Position numbers and translations under genes: made by a program. From NCBI GenBank assembly GCA_000708835.1, contig DF237015.1, positions 62,001-126,000 of the forward strand: a stretch of DNA of 64,000 nucleotides. The letters are read 5' to 3'. Shown here piece by piece: positions 34,152 to 46,400 of the stretch (the first letter of the stretch is position 1; every line of letters starts with the position of its first letter). Under the pieces are notes generated by a model. The model did no database searches and had not been told where the DNA came from. It saw only the letters and a program-made list of their open reading frames with translations. This DNA comes from Klebsormidium nitens (taxonomy: Eukaryota > Streptophyta > Klebsormidiophyceae > Klebsormidiales > Klebsormidiaceae).

Positions 34152-37100
34152 ATGGCCCCCACGCCTGGTTCCGAGTACACCCCTAGTGGCAACACAAGCT
34201 CGATGAATTTGATGACCGGGCTCGTGAATGGCCTCTTCTCCTTTAAGCCCGCCTGGAACTTCATGAAGGGGAAGGCCCGACAGATGATGGTCGACAGGGG
34301 GGACGCGATCGGCTTCCCTTGGAAAGAGCGGCTAGAAGAGCTCAAGAAGCACGATTGGGATGCGGAGGTTGAGGCCGTACGGGATCCGGGGTTGGAGTAT
34401 CCGGAGTATTACACGGTGCCGTTCCACGCGTATGATAGGGGGAATCTGTCGCTGGATGCGGCGCTGGAGGTCGAGTTGGCGGCCAGGGCCGTGCACGCGA
34501 CGGTGTTTGACACAGAGGTGACTTTCAGCTTCTTTGATTTTTGCACTGCTTCCTGACTCCTCATCTATCCAGGCTGTTTCCGGCGCTGCGACTTCTGGCC
34601 ATCTGTATGTGCGGAAGTGCTCGAGCTCCGAGATCACTCGCATGAATGTGCCCGGTCTCTTTGGATCCTAAGCTGGTGAAACAGAAGTTGAGGCCAGTGG
34701 CTTGAACAATGGATTTGTGACTTTCGGTCAGTGGCTTCGAATCTTGTCGACAAATGGTGCTATCTTTGAGAAAACCCGAATTCCATAAAGGCTTCTGCTT
34801 CGGATTCTACTTGGAACCAAGCCCTCCTTTCCTGGTGACCAGTGTCTCTCCTAATTCTCGTTACAAGAACGACGATAGGTTCCCAATGGTGAGTAGATCC
34901 TTGGAATGGGACCAAACTCAGACCACCGAAAGCTGACGTGTGTGGTATCTGCGCAGAGGCAAACACTGGACCCGGAAGGGGATCAGCGGTTACGCGAGAG
35001 CTACCACGAGAAGATGCTGCCTATGCTCAAGATCGAGCCCGCCAAGATTGTGGACCTCGGCTGCTCGACGGGCCTCAGCACGATGGCGCTGCATAAGGTC
35101 CGTAAGACGTGTTGAAAATCCTAGAATCGTACACAGTGAATGCTATTCGTGAAGTGTTAGTCAACAGGGCCTTTGCGAGACAACTTGCATCGCTGTCTTG
35201 CTTGCGGAGTGGATTGAAACGGAAGGACCTTCTCGAGCAGAATGCGATCAAATCTGGCCTGTCGTTTCTGCTCAGTCTTTCTCTGGCATCTATCCCGATA
35301 CTACTGCTTGTCCCTGCACAAAGCCTCTCGTTTCCCAGCTCTTAAGTCTCCAGAGGAAAAGATCGTCTATGCCGAAGTGCATATCACGACAATTTCTCGC
35401 TCATAGCGAGTCGCTGTGAGTCATCAACGAATATGCTGTGTTTGCCGTCATCTAATCGACCTTTTCTCGCCTGATTGCAGACGTTTCCCGAGGCGGAACT
35501 CACGGGGATCGACCTGTCAGAATACTTCGTTGCTGTTGCAAGCTTCAACCTTCGTCGACAAAACGCAGAAAAGGTATGACCGCTTTCTCAGCAAGTCTGA
35601 ACTGCCTGCTCAGTGGCTAAGATGTCAAGGTGATTGTTATCTCTCCCTTGCGAAATCGACGTAGGACCTTACTTTCATCAAAGCTTTGCATTGAGGCATT
35701 TGCTGAGGGTCTCGTCGTGCGGCCAAGTTCACCATTTCCAAAAACAACGAAAAGTTTGCCAACCTTCGTTGAAAAGCTGACAACACCTCTCCGTCTTCAT
35801 GTCAAGATTACATGGAAACGTATACACAAGTCGAGGCTAAATAAGCTGTTCCGTGATTTTCACCAAGTCGACGTTTTGTGAGGCTGGTATACAAGCTCTT
35901 GGTGAGTGGTACATATTCTGGGCAAATCGAGGGGCAGCCTTTCTAAGGTACCAGACTACACCTTCTACCCCTTTTTCAAAGCCGTCTTTCGTCGACTAGG
36001 GTCAAAGGTTGCCTTATCCTACCTCGTTTGAGCCGACTAAGACGCCCAATGACCACCGCCCGAAACCGCCACACAGAAAAGCGAATACTGGCTCCCCCGG
36101 TAAGCCTCACGGAAGGAACCCGCACCTGCTCAGAAACTCGCAGCTTCGCAGCTGATTTTTGGGCCATGCACCACGAACAAAAGCCCGTCACCTTTGCCTC
36201 CTCCGTTATGTCAGGACAAAGACGCCTGATGGTCGCCTGTCTTTTCCGCTGTCCAGGGTAAGGACCTCCCGATCCGGTACGTCCATGGGGCCGCGGAGCG
36301 GACGGGTATCCCGGCAGGTTCCGTAGATCTGGTGTCAATGTGCCTGGTGTGTCACGAGCTGCCGCGGGCTGCCACCAAACAAGTGAGCGTCTCAAGGTCT
36401 TGAATGCGCAACGAGTGGACAGCGTTACACTGTCAAGCCTCGCAATGTCAAGTTGAAAAGGAAAAACCCTGTGTACTTGGTAGAGCACGTCTCGCTCTGT
36501 GTTGAAGAAGAATGTACCCAGGGTTTTTTTTTTTGGCGAATCTGCTTTCTCGTGTTTGAGATGAGGCGACTGGTGGGCCTGCATCCGGTGATTCGGCGGA
36601 CGCGGCGTTTTGCGATATGTCATCTTTTCGAGCAGACCCCCAATCCCGCTTTTTGCAACAGTTCTCGTTGTCGCTTTTTGCAACAGTCGTCGGCCGGATT
36701 GCGGGACCCACATCATTTCCTGGTCACGATCTGCTCAAGAGATCGCCTATAATCCCTCTTGTACTCGTCATTTGACAGCCCTCGCCGTCAAGCGCTTGAG
36801 TGAGACTCGCTCATGTTCCGTGTATTCCGGTCCGTCCGCAGATCATCGAGGAAGCGCACCGGATCCTACGGCCGGGTGGCGCCTTGTGCATCATGGAGAT
36901 GAACCCGCGGTCGCCCTTCCTTCAAAAGATGGTCAACAACGTGTTTGCGTTTACCGCTGTAAGTCCTGCCGTCCAGCGAGGATCGCACGGACAAACGATC
37001 TCTTATGACAAAAGTCGTGGGTCAAAGTGTCGGCTTCTCGTCCTGTTCTTAAACCCGTGCAGCGGGGACGCGATTGCTCTGTTTTTGTTGTCCTTCTAGT

Positions 37101-37571
37101 TCTTTTTGGTCAAGTCAACATTCGTCTCAGTGATAAACTCACGCAATTCAATTGGAGCAGATTCTTCTTATAGTAACCACCTTTTAGAAGGGCTGCGTGC
37201 CTGCAGAGCTGAAGTTGTTGCTTTGGCAGCCTGCGTAGCTGCGGACAGCGACATTGCAGAGGAGTCGTAGGAAGGCGCACGAAGAAAATTCGCTGCCCGA
37301 TAGCCGCAGTATCCAAAGCGGTCTCCCACTGAACGGCAAAGTGCACCCGAACGCCTGATCTGCCTTCGGTCGGCAGATTGGAGATAGTAAACGGTGTTAT
37401 GACCGCTAACAGCACTACTCCTCGCGTTTGCAGTTCAAAGCGACAGAGCCTTACTTTGACGACTACAGGACGTTCCCGATCGAGGAGGCGATTCAAGAGC
37501 GGGGTTTTGAGGCGGTCCAACAGACCGAAAGCAGCCCGCGGCATAGGACCATGGTAGCACACAAACTGTAA
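34152..37571 (+). CDS. Class I SAM-dependent methyltransferase (type 11, UbiE-like)
   Basis: Six exons: 34152-34517, 34957-35097, 35481-35573, 36257-36382, 36842-36958 and 37434-37571. Phases agree and give 326 residues. Motifs in order are IVDLGCSTGLS (motif I, SAM binding), LTGIDLSEYFVA (post I), VDLVSMCLVCHELP (motif II) and LRPGGALCIMEMNP (motif III). The region before the fold (SSMNLMTGLVNGLF, LEYPEYYTVPFHAYDRGNLS, AARAVHAT) matches a plant and cyanobacterial family of uncharacterised methyltransferases. The C-terminus reads TESSPRHRTMVAH, also typical of that family. The acceptor substrate is unknown. The ATG at 34152 is the first in frame before conserved sequence. Its N-terminus (MAPTPGSEYTPSGNTSS) is short and polar and not a clear transit peptide. 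Confidence 0.87.
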
Positions 37572-38769
37572 AATGTCTGCGAGGAAAGCTTGAAGTCATT
37601 TTGAGCCATTTTTTGAGCTTATTGAGCGCTATTTTCTTGTACTACCACTACCTCACTCTGAGGAGCCAAAAGATGCTGAGATGCGTCGAAACAAGCAATC
37701 AGACGAGTTGCGGACATAACTTTCGCCCAGAGCATGGCACTCCAGCCAGGCGCATGTGTAGCCCTGGTCATGGATCATGCAGAAAGCCATTCTCTGAGTC
37801 GAACAAGCGAAAGAAGAGCTACCGGCTCGCCTGCCTAGGTTTTTGACCCTCTCTTTGCCACTTGGGAAATTGAAGATGCTGTGCCCGAGGCGCTACTAGG
37901 TATCGGTCGCAATTAAGGGCAACCAGCGACGAATGCACAGGCCTGCGTGTCGCTGCATACGACAGTGATCCCTGTCCGACCGTCTAGCACGTACGGTGGC
38001 CCCACTTTACAGAACATGGTGACATGTATCAGGTCATGTGGTGGCCGCGACGATCCACGTCGGAGTGTTCACGTACATGTAAAACATGGGCGATGAGGCC
38101 GAATCAGCCTAACTTAATAGTGAGCCTCCATGTCACATCCGGCCAATCTCAGTTTAAACTTCGCAGCTGCCCTTTGATCGGGGATTGGAACATGCGAGGC
38201 CTGCCGCCGCGCCGCGCTCATCATCATTTCAATCCCGATCAAGCCCATGCTTGGCCGCGGCGCATGTGCCTCGGCCGCCGCCGAGTATACGATGCCGACG
38301 TCGCCAAAGCATGCAATATGACCCTGAAAGTGTGGTCATGGAGCAATTACTGTGAATGAATCTGCTCTCTCCTCAAAAAGGGCTTTCTTAAGCTGCAATT
38401 TGCATTGCTTTTGACCTCACTTTTGTCTTAGTCTTGCAGTGAGCGCTCGGTTGTAAAGTACCGTACGTTGTCCTGTCTTGCCCGTATCCGATCAGCTCAA
38501 TTGATCGGATCCTGAGCGTACTCGCGTTGAAACTTTGAGCCCACAGTACGTTGCGGATAGCTGCAGCGACTCACATGGAGCAGCGGATCACAATATGGCC
38601 TCACCGGCCCTTTTCAGTAGAGTTCAAATTCGTAATTGGGGCCTACTGGATCTTACATGCTACAAAGTGCTCCATGCTTCCGTCTTAAGATGGCACTTAT
38701 TCTGCTGGACCTTTCAACGCTTCGCAGCACTCAACGTAGCTGGTCGTCTTAAAGGAGGATGGCGCCCAA
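37572..38769. other. Convergent intergenic region, methyltransferase and IFT43
   Basis: About 1.2 kb of 3' flanks. No coding region, RNA gene or repeat could be supported. Confidence 0.5.
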
Positions 38770-41700
38770 TCACAGCTTCAAGCTTGTAGCAAGGCTGATG
38801 CGCCCGCTGTTTCCTCTACTGCCTGCGAGCCCGTTTTGTGCCGGCTGCTTTTCATCGCGTTCAGGAGTGGCGTTTCCGTCCGTCTCGGCGTTTGACTCGA
38901 GTTGCAGCTGCAATGAGAGGAAAAAGCAACCGGTTTCAACGTAGGATGCAGATTCCTGTGAGAATCATGTGCAGGTCTGAATTGTGCCAGAAGGAACCGC
39001 CAAGCGCACCAGCATTCGAAGACGGACAAAAAGTCGACGGCCGTTCCCATAGTTTGCACCTAATGATTGTCGTTTGCACTCTCTGAGTTTCTGTGGTTCT
39101 GCCAACGGTGTGGATCGTTGGCTTGTTGGCGGCCAACTCTCTACAAGCACGCAATGAAACGAGGTGAGCCGGGTTCACAATACCTCCAAAGATCGTCTTA
39201 GCATGAAGAATTGCTAACAAGACGACCACCCGACCTTCAAATGCAAGTTTAAGTTCAAACCTCAAGGAGAATTCGCATCGATGTTAACGAGTCGGAAAGG
39301 AAGCCTGGCAGTGCGATGGGGGTCTCACCTCCGTCAAGAGAAACTCCGCCGTCCAAACCGTGTCCTCCTCTGCAACCTGTAAACAATGTGCACGTCGTTA
39401 TGAGCTCGATGTGCACGTCGTATGAGCTCAATGTGCATGTCGTATGAGCTCCACGTGCATGTCGTATAAGTTTAGAACCTTTCGATGCAACATGCGACGA
39501 AGAAGGTTCTGTTCACATGCGAGAATCGTTCTGAGGCCTAAAGTCCTGCTGGGAGAAGTAATGTGATGCCTTGTTAAAGCTCTTTGGAAGGCCCAAACTC
39601 AAGTCTTTGCCGAGTTAGGCATGCTCAATGCTTTACTTACTTCAACACGCGGGCAAGACTCTGAGATCTTTAGCATTGTACATGGTCGATCTTACGGTAG
39701 AGGCGAGGTAAGTACGTACTCTTCAACGCCAAAATTTGCGCAACCTCCGGACAGCCCCATCTGTTCGACTGATCTCCTCAACTAAAGAATGACCAAACTT
39801 TTCAAACGGTGATTGCTTGTAATCGAATTAATTCCATTCTGCAATGAAGCATCTTCCGTCCTTGCGCAACGCTCAGACGCTGTGAAGTTTCTTCCGCACT
39901 TCCATGTTGAGTGCGGCTCGTAACAGTGCGTGCATCAGGCTTGCGAGCGAGCGACTGGGCGGAAATGCAGGCACAGCAAATCTTCGGCAAGTATGATGTT
40001 TGAGAGGGACCCGTTCCGACCATAAGCTGCGGCATTACGACACGTCGAGAGAGGTCCACCTTGGAAGCAGAGAGGAAGTGCCATGGAGAGACACAGGAAA
40101 GGGGCCTCTTATCAGAAGGCAATTCTCGAGAAGACTCTCAGGATACTCCAAAGTCACGATCTGTGCGGATCAGGAATGAGAGCTGCGTTCCTTTCGCTTT
40201 TCCTCAGGAATAAGTCAGGGCTCACCTGAGCCGGTGGACAGAGGACGGACGTGAGAAGACTCAGATCGATCCCGGTATCCTGCACCGCAGACTACGGGGT
40301 TAACTTCCTCGATTGAATGCTTGCTAGTGGCTTGCAACAGGCGACTGAGCAAACAAACGCGCCTGAATTGACAAACAAAGTGTCGCACACATAGACTTGC
40401 CCTGCAGCCAATCTCCGACGGATCCAGGGGCTTTGCATCATACAAGTTGTGTTGAGCATGTAGCGAGAAATCGTGGACACCACACCGGGCGCCTAACTTA
40501 CCGACGTGGAGGGCAGAGAGTAGTGAGCACTCCGATCTAGTTCTCGGATGGTTTGCACCCTCAGGCCTGACTGCTTGGGAGGCGCCGCCACCTGTCAAGC
40601 AGGAATAGAGATGGAGGGATGAGATGATTTATCAGTTCTACAAATGAAATGTTCCATCCGCGAGATGGAAGCCATTGTGAAGCAGTTGCCTTCCGTCCAA
40701 TGCTCCAGTGCACCGGTCTCTGATCGAATTCAACTTGGTTCGAGGGCTTGGGCCACCACAGAGCTTGCAAATCCGGCAAAGCGTCGACAAAGCGCCGCAG
40801 AAGACTGCCGAAGTATGTCTGGTTCAGCCAACAGGAATTCTCAACTCACCTGCGAGCTCGAGTTTTCAGTCTCGTCCGCGTCGAGAGTGGCAATCTCCTG
40901 CACCTCTGCAAATCGGAACCAGAAAAGCACTCTCAAATTGTCCAGAAGCCGTATCTACTGTGATTTGTGAGGTTCATGAACGTGCTTCCGGGTTTGATAG
41001 CTCAATTGAAATCTCTGTCAAGACTCTATAAGATGCAAAAGAGTGTGGAATGTGGTTGAACGGCCTTTCAAAGATGTCAGCAAGCCGTGATGACTGTCAA
41101 TCAAGATCAGTCTCAGACCTCAGCTACGAGCACAGCCGACGTTTGCGAGCACATACTGCAAGGCTGATTGGCATGGGGGCCAGTTTTTGAGAGACGAACA
41201 TGGCATTCAGGAGCGCTTACCATCCTCCATTTCTGCATTGTGCCGACTCCGATCGGGCCCTTTGGACTCTTCTCTGCGTTCACAGTAAAGGAGCCATAAG
41301 CGAGGGCTCACACACATCTTAAAATCAATCAGCGAGCGACTGGAAGAATCAGACAAAGAGGTCCGACTTGATACGCTGCGGATCTCATTCTCACTCGTGG
41401 GCCTTAGCCTCTTCTGGAGCTTGATTGGGGGTTACAAAGTTTAAAACACTTCGATCCATAGCACAAGTCTTCATGTGGATACACGAAAACTAGTGAAGTC
41501 TGCATTTTCATAGCTTTCAACCTATACGCGGACCCAGGGCCATGTCAAGTACAGGTTGAAGGAATCCAGGCAATCGTCCAAAAGCTCACGTTTCTGAAAG
41601 ATTTCTCCTCCGACGGTGTTCTGCTGCGGCGCTGGCAACCGAAGCGTCGGTCTTGACTGTGTCAACTCCCCAGCCCGACTTTGAAGTTGGCGGAGGGGCA

Positions 41701-42371
41701 GCCTAAAAGCACGATGAAGGGCTGATTGTACTTAGCGGTGGAAGGGTGGTTGTTAAAACTTGAACAAGGTGTTTCATCCAACATGTTTGGAAAAACTGCT
41801 CCTCCAGTCCGCAGGACAAGCATTTGGGTGTCATTCACAAATTACAAGCAAAGACTCTTCTGAAATGAGCTAGGGATGTAACTTATTGGACCTCTTTCAA
41901 AAGTAGGTTGGTAGTTTTATGTCCACCAGATTGCAACTCCATAGGGGAAAGTTGGTAAAAGAGAAGGTAGAATCGAGGGGCTGATCAGCAGCCAAACCAG
42001 CCTTTGATGCAGGCGAAGGATCCAGGATGTTGTGCCAATACTTTTGAGCAAATCAAGCTGAGCAGCTTGGAATAGCTCGTGTACTTCTGGATAAGAAGGG
42101 AGTCAGATTTCGACCGAAGAACAGCCAACAGTACTCCGCACAAGATAACATGACAATCGGTGTAGCCTCTTATGACAATTGCTGTTTCCACCATTCGGAC
42201 TCTCAACAGCAGCAGCGTCACATTGAGTAGTAGACTCACCGATGCTTCTGCCCCCCTCCCTGTAGGGGATTCTGCATCTGCCGCAGTGTTGGCTGCTGCT
42301 AGCATGCCTGTTATGCTCCTCCGTCCAAACCGTTTCGTGGACACCCCTGGCTCGGACCCATCGCCAGCCAT
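38770..42371 (-). CDS. IFT43: Intraflagellar transport protein 43 (IFT-A subunit)
   Basis: IFT43 is a small subunit of the IFT-A complex, which drives retrograde transport in cilia and flagella. Eight exons on the minus strand: 42371-42240, 41702-41590, 41273-41221, 40905-40850, 40591-40502, 40279-40226, 39376-39329 and 38907-38770. All phases agree and give 227 residues, close to the human protein (about 210). The diagnostic blocks are SKSGWGVDTVK, EVQEIATLDADE followed by VAAPPKQSGLRV, RELDRSAHYSLP, DTGIDLSLLTSVLCPPAQ and EEDTVWTAEFLLTE. The IPIIPDLE-type segment that precedes EVQE in animals was not found; it may be missing or lie in an exon I missed. The tail after LLTE is acidic and polar with no known motif. 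The gene is divergent from the symporter gene. Confidence 0.85.
39385..39474 (+). repeat. 22-bp tandem repeat, four units, in an IFT43 intron
   Basis: Four units of the type ATGTGCACGTCGTATGAGCTCA follow one another at 39385-39408, 39409-39430, 39431-39452 and 39453-39474. The first has two extra bases and the last is the most diverged. They begin 8 bases from the exon starting at 39376, on the acceptor side of the intron. Confidence 0.85.
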
Positions 42372-43495
42372 GGTGTCAAAAAGAAGCTCACAGTTTCTGG
42401 CTTGTTCTTGACTCTCTGATGGACACGAACGTTAGAGCTTCAAGTTAGCGATTGCAGGTGGTGTGATGTACTGAGAGTAGATTGTACTCTAGCTTCCAGA
42501 TCTCATGTCAAGGGATGAATTGAAAAGCAGTGCATGAGAGCTGAGACTCTGAGCTCAGAGTGCTCATGAGTACTAAGAAATAAGGCTGCAGGTTGTCAAT
42601 GCAGGCCCTTTGGTCTTATCTCCAACCAAGCTGGACGAACTCCGCGAGCGAAAGCAAGGCGCTGCTGCGCCTTTTGGATCACAGAGTTGCCTTCACCAAA
42701 GACCAACGCTCCCAGCTGCACCAAAAAGCGGCTGCAGGACTGCGGAGCAGGATTCCTCACAGCTGATGCACATGTAGAAGAGCTGCGGCTATCAATCAAA
42801 TACTTCCTACTAGTAGGTGATTTGAATAAAGAAGAGCTGTTCAAAGAGCTGAAGAGCAAACTGAGCAGATGTGGACAAGGAACCCTAATTTTCTGGCGGT
42901 CATTCGGACGGCCCAGTCTTTCATTGCAACGTCCGCTCCTGAGTGGGACCGTCCGAGTGAAACCTCCCCCATCATTTGAGCCAGTAATTGAATCGAAGCA
43001 GGAACAAATCAGGAACTGCCACTTGGCTGGCTGCTTGGGGACTTTATCCAGGCTCGCTTTTGACGTCACGATCCTCCAAACCTGTGACGTGGGCCTGTCC
43101 AGAGCAAGGCAGAGGACGTCAGCAACGGCCCGCGAAAAGCAAAAGATCTGCGACCACGAAAGGTGCGCAGGAAGTTTTGAGGAAGCAGATTGAGCACCCT
43201 GCATTCTGCATTGATCCAGTTTCCAGCACCCGGGTTGCTAGGCAGAGGTAGGAGTGAAGTGGGAAGCCGAAAGAAAGTCTGTCAGGTTGGTAGCTTAGAT
43301 TCGCGCCTTCCGTTGTTTCTCCTTCAGGAACACTCGTCGCGGCCCAGACAGACCCCTGGATGAAAGAGTTTGGCACCCGCTTTACGGACGGAAGTGTGCG
43401 GGGGCTGCGTGCTTATTGGGATTTCCAACTCTGGCTGCAGAGAGGCAGCTCCTACCCTTCCTAAGTTGCAGGTTGAACCAGTCACAACTTGCAAG
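42372..43495. other. Divergent promoter region, IFT43 and symporter gene
   Basis: About 1.1 kb between two divergent starts. Open frames of about 170 codons (+, 42687-43193) and 200 codons (-, 43204-42596) overlap on opposite strands. Neither shows a known domain or splice partner, so at most one is real and I call neither. Confidence 0.4.
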
Positions 43496-46400
43496 ATGAC
43501 AGTGGTAAAGAATCTCTTTTTGCCGAGTGAGACGGAGGGCTCCGTCTGGCGGCGGTACTTGCTGCAGCCCACCGGGTGGCTGCCGCTCCTTATTGGCACC
43601 ATCCTTCTCATCGTGGTCAACGCCCTGGGCTACAGCCTCCAATGGAACTGGTGAGTGGTCAAAATTACTAGCATCGTCTTCACTCGTTTGCTTGTGCTAC
43701 CACTGTCTGTTTTCCTCCACAGACCACATTGGCTCGCTTCTTCCACACCACTTTCATTTGTTTTGCAATACAAGAGAGAAAGGGACTTGGGAGCTTCTTT
43801 TTAGTAGGAGCAATCAGTGACCCTCGATGGGGATGGTGGTTATCAACCTGCTTTACCATTGAGAAGTCTATAAGTGGCTGGGTTTCTACCAGTGGCCTTT
43901 CTCATCAGCATTGCAGAGAGGAGCAGAGTTTTCTCATCAAGCACTACGGCCGGGCAAGTAGCAGTCATTTGCGATGATTGTAAGTATCACTCTTTTCTGA
44001 GGCGTTCTGACACTCACAGCAGTGGCCACAACGGCTTGTCTCTCTTTAGACCCAGCCTGTTCCCCCTTGTACCATGGACAAGTCCTTTGGAAGTGGGGAG
44101 GCAAGCGAAAGGTAGAGAGAAGCTGAGGGCGGCGCGCTTCAGTGTGCTTGAAGTGGGCTTTCTGAACACCTATGGAACGTCGATTGACACATTTCCTCAA
44201 TCACAGCAAATTGAGCAGGGACAAATCGCAATCTTTCGTCATGCAGGCTGATCATCTATGGCATGACAATGCTGCCACTCTCGCCTTGGGTCAGCAATCC
44301 AGTGCGCTTCTTCAAGTGAGCGAGCCTACTTTGTTCCGATGGAGTCGGATGCTGGCTTCCTAGGATGTTTGTTCCAAGCTGTTTCAGCATTATGTATTAA
44401 TGTTCAGTGACTCATATTTAGTGACTCTTCAAGGCTACTATGGCTGCTGAATCTACCAAGCAAGCTGGATGCCTCTTGCGTCTACTCAAGCTAACATTGG
44501 TGGTCGTGGCACCCCTGATTCTCAAGATAAAAAAAGCGACTATATCTGGATGACCCTCCTTATTGGCATCCATCTGTCTAGTGGTCAGAGCACTGTGGAG
44601 TAGTCTTCAACGGGATTTATTGACTCTCAGATTCCACAGGCTTTTTGCTCCTTTACTGGCCAACACCTTTCACAGGACATTCTGATTGTCCCGTATTGGG
44701 CAGTTCTTTTCATTCAATAAATGGCACCATGCACCTGCCATGTGTCTGGGTTCGGAGATACTAGTAAGGAAACGTGACCAACTGCTGGAGAATTAGACTT
44801 AGCTGCAAATTGAAACTACTTTTTTCCTTTTGCAGTGGCGGTCTGAAAGAAGATTCCAAGTCCAACTCCAGCATCCTCCTACTGGCCAGCTCCGCTTTCA
44901 TTGTGTGGATTTTTGCAAAGTCCATTAACAATGCCAGCACGCTGGGGGCCAAGTATGGGGTCCTGGGCGGCTTCGCTTATGGTGCGGACATTGTTTTATG
45001 AGGGTCCATACTCGTGTGTCTGCTTCTTAGTCAGAGGTTTCGGGCATTGGGTTGAGCCTTCAAACCTGACCTGAGAGCGTAGTATGAGTATCAGTACATA
45101 TGCGTTGCATTGTTGCTGCGCTGGTTTAAGTACACAACCATTGGAAATGTTGTGCCGGGTATGCATCAGTTGGCTTGCTCCTCCCAGCTTCTTACCCTCT
45201 CAGTTGGTGTATCAGATTATGGTCTATTGTCTTGAGATCGGACTGTCAGACGGCCAAAAATACCCAGGCCGCAGGCAATCCCTTCTTGCAGTTTAATATG
45301 ACGCTTTTTCCTTAAGGGTCCAAGTAAATTTTACCTCTTTAAGCACGAGCCTGCGGATCGAAAAGGTCGAACATTGCAAAATAAGCATCTGCATTTGTTT
45401 CTAATAGCTGACGACCCCTGGTTCTGCCGCACCCTTATGCAGCCACGTACTACACTTCCTTCTTCTCGGCGTCAATCGTCATCTACTTCCTGCGCACGCG
45501 CATGGGTTACAAGTCGCTACCAGAGGCGATCAATGCGCGCTACGGAACGCTTGCTTGCCTCTCATTCGGGGCCGCCGTTCTGTACCGGCTCTTCCAGGAG
45601 GTCTGGAGCAACTCGATCGTTGTCGCGGGTTTCTATGGGACAGCGGTGAGGGGTCTGCTTTTAGCTGGCAACTCGAATTCTTTCAGATAAATCGCAGGTA
45701 GAACGTCTGGCGACCTCCATGTATATTGGTGTGTGTGCCCGATCAGGAGCGGTGGTAGCTTTTACGAAGTTGGACGAAGAGACTCAATATGCGAACGTAG
45801 AGCACCTTCTTCTGGAAAATATTGGTTTGAGCTCTTATCAGAAAGCAGTCTGAAATGTTGATTATCTGTGAGCTCGTGGAACAGGATAAACGGGAATGGA
45901 AAAGGGAACGGTTTGAGTTTTTGTAGGCTCCTCAGACTCGAGGACTGCTGTTTGCGAGGCCACATTGGTGTTTCTTCCTCTGCTATCGCACCAGAAAGGC
46001 ACGACTGCAGTGTTGTCAAAACATTTTGCACCCACGATGGGCCACGGCACAGTGAGGTATTCGAGCACTCAAGCAACGGGACTCGCCCGCTGGGCTGGCG
46101 CTCACAGAGAAAATTTCGAAACGGGAGCACTCAAACGAACCTTTCCATTGCCTTTGCAGGGCAGCGGCCCCTGGTGGACTGCTGCGATTCTGAGCACGCT
46201 ACTGCCGCTCGTGTACAGCTTTACGGGGGGAATGCGGGCCAGCCTCCTTACGGACGCCGTTCAGGTGAGCCTGTCAGCGCAAAAGTGAAACATAACCCTG
46301 AAACCACACGTGTTGCCCTTGAAGCGTCCGAAGTGCCGTTGAGTTTGTATAGAGCGTCACGGGGGCAGTGCGGGCCAGCCTTGTCACGGACGCCGTTCAG

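Noticed and set aside
42596-43204. Overlapping plus- and minus-strand open frames between IFT43 and the symporter
   Set aside because: They cannot both be real, neither has a domain or splice partners, and both lie in a promoter region. Left uncalled.
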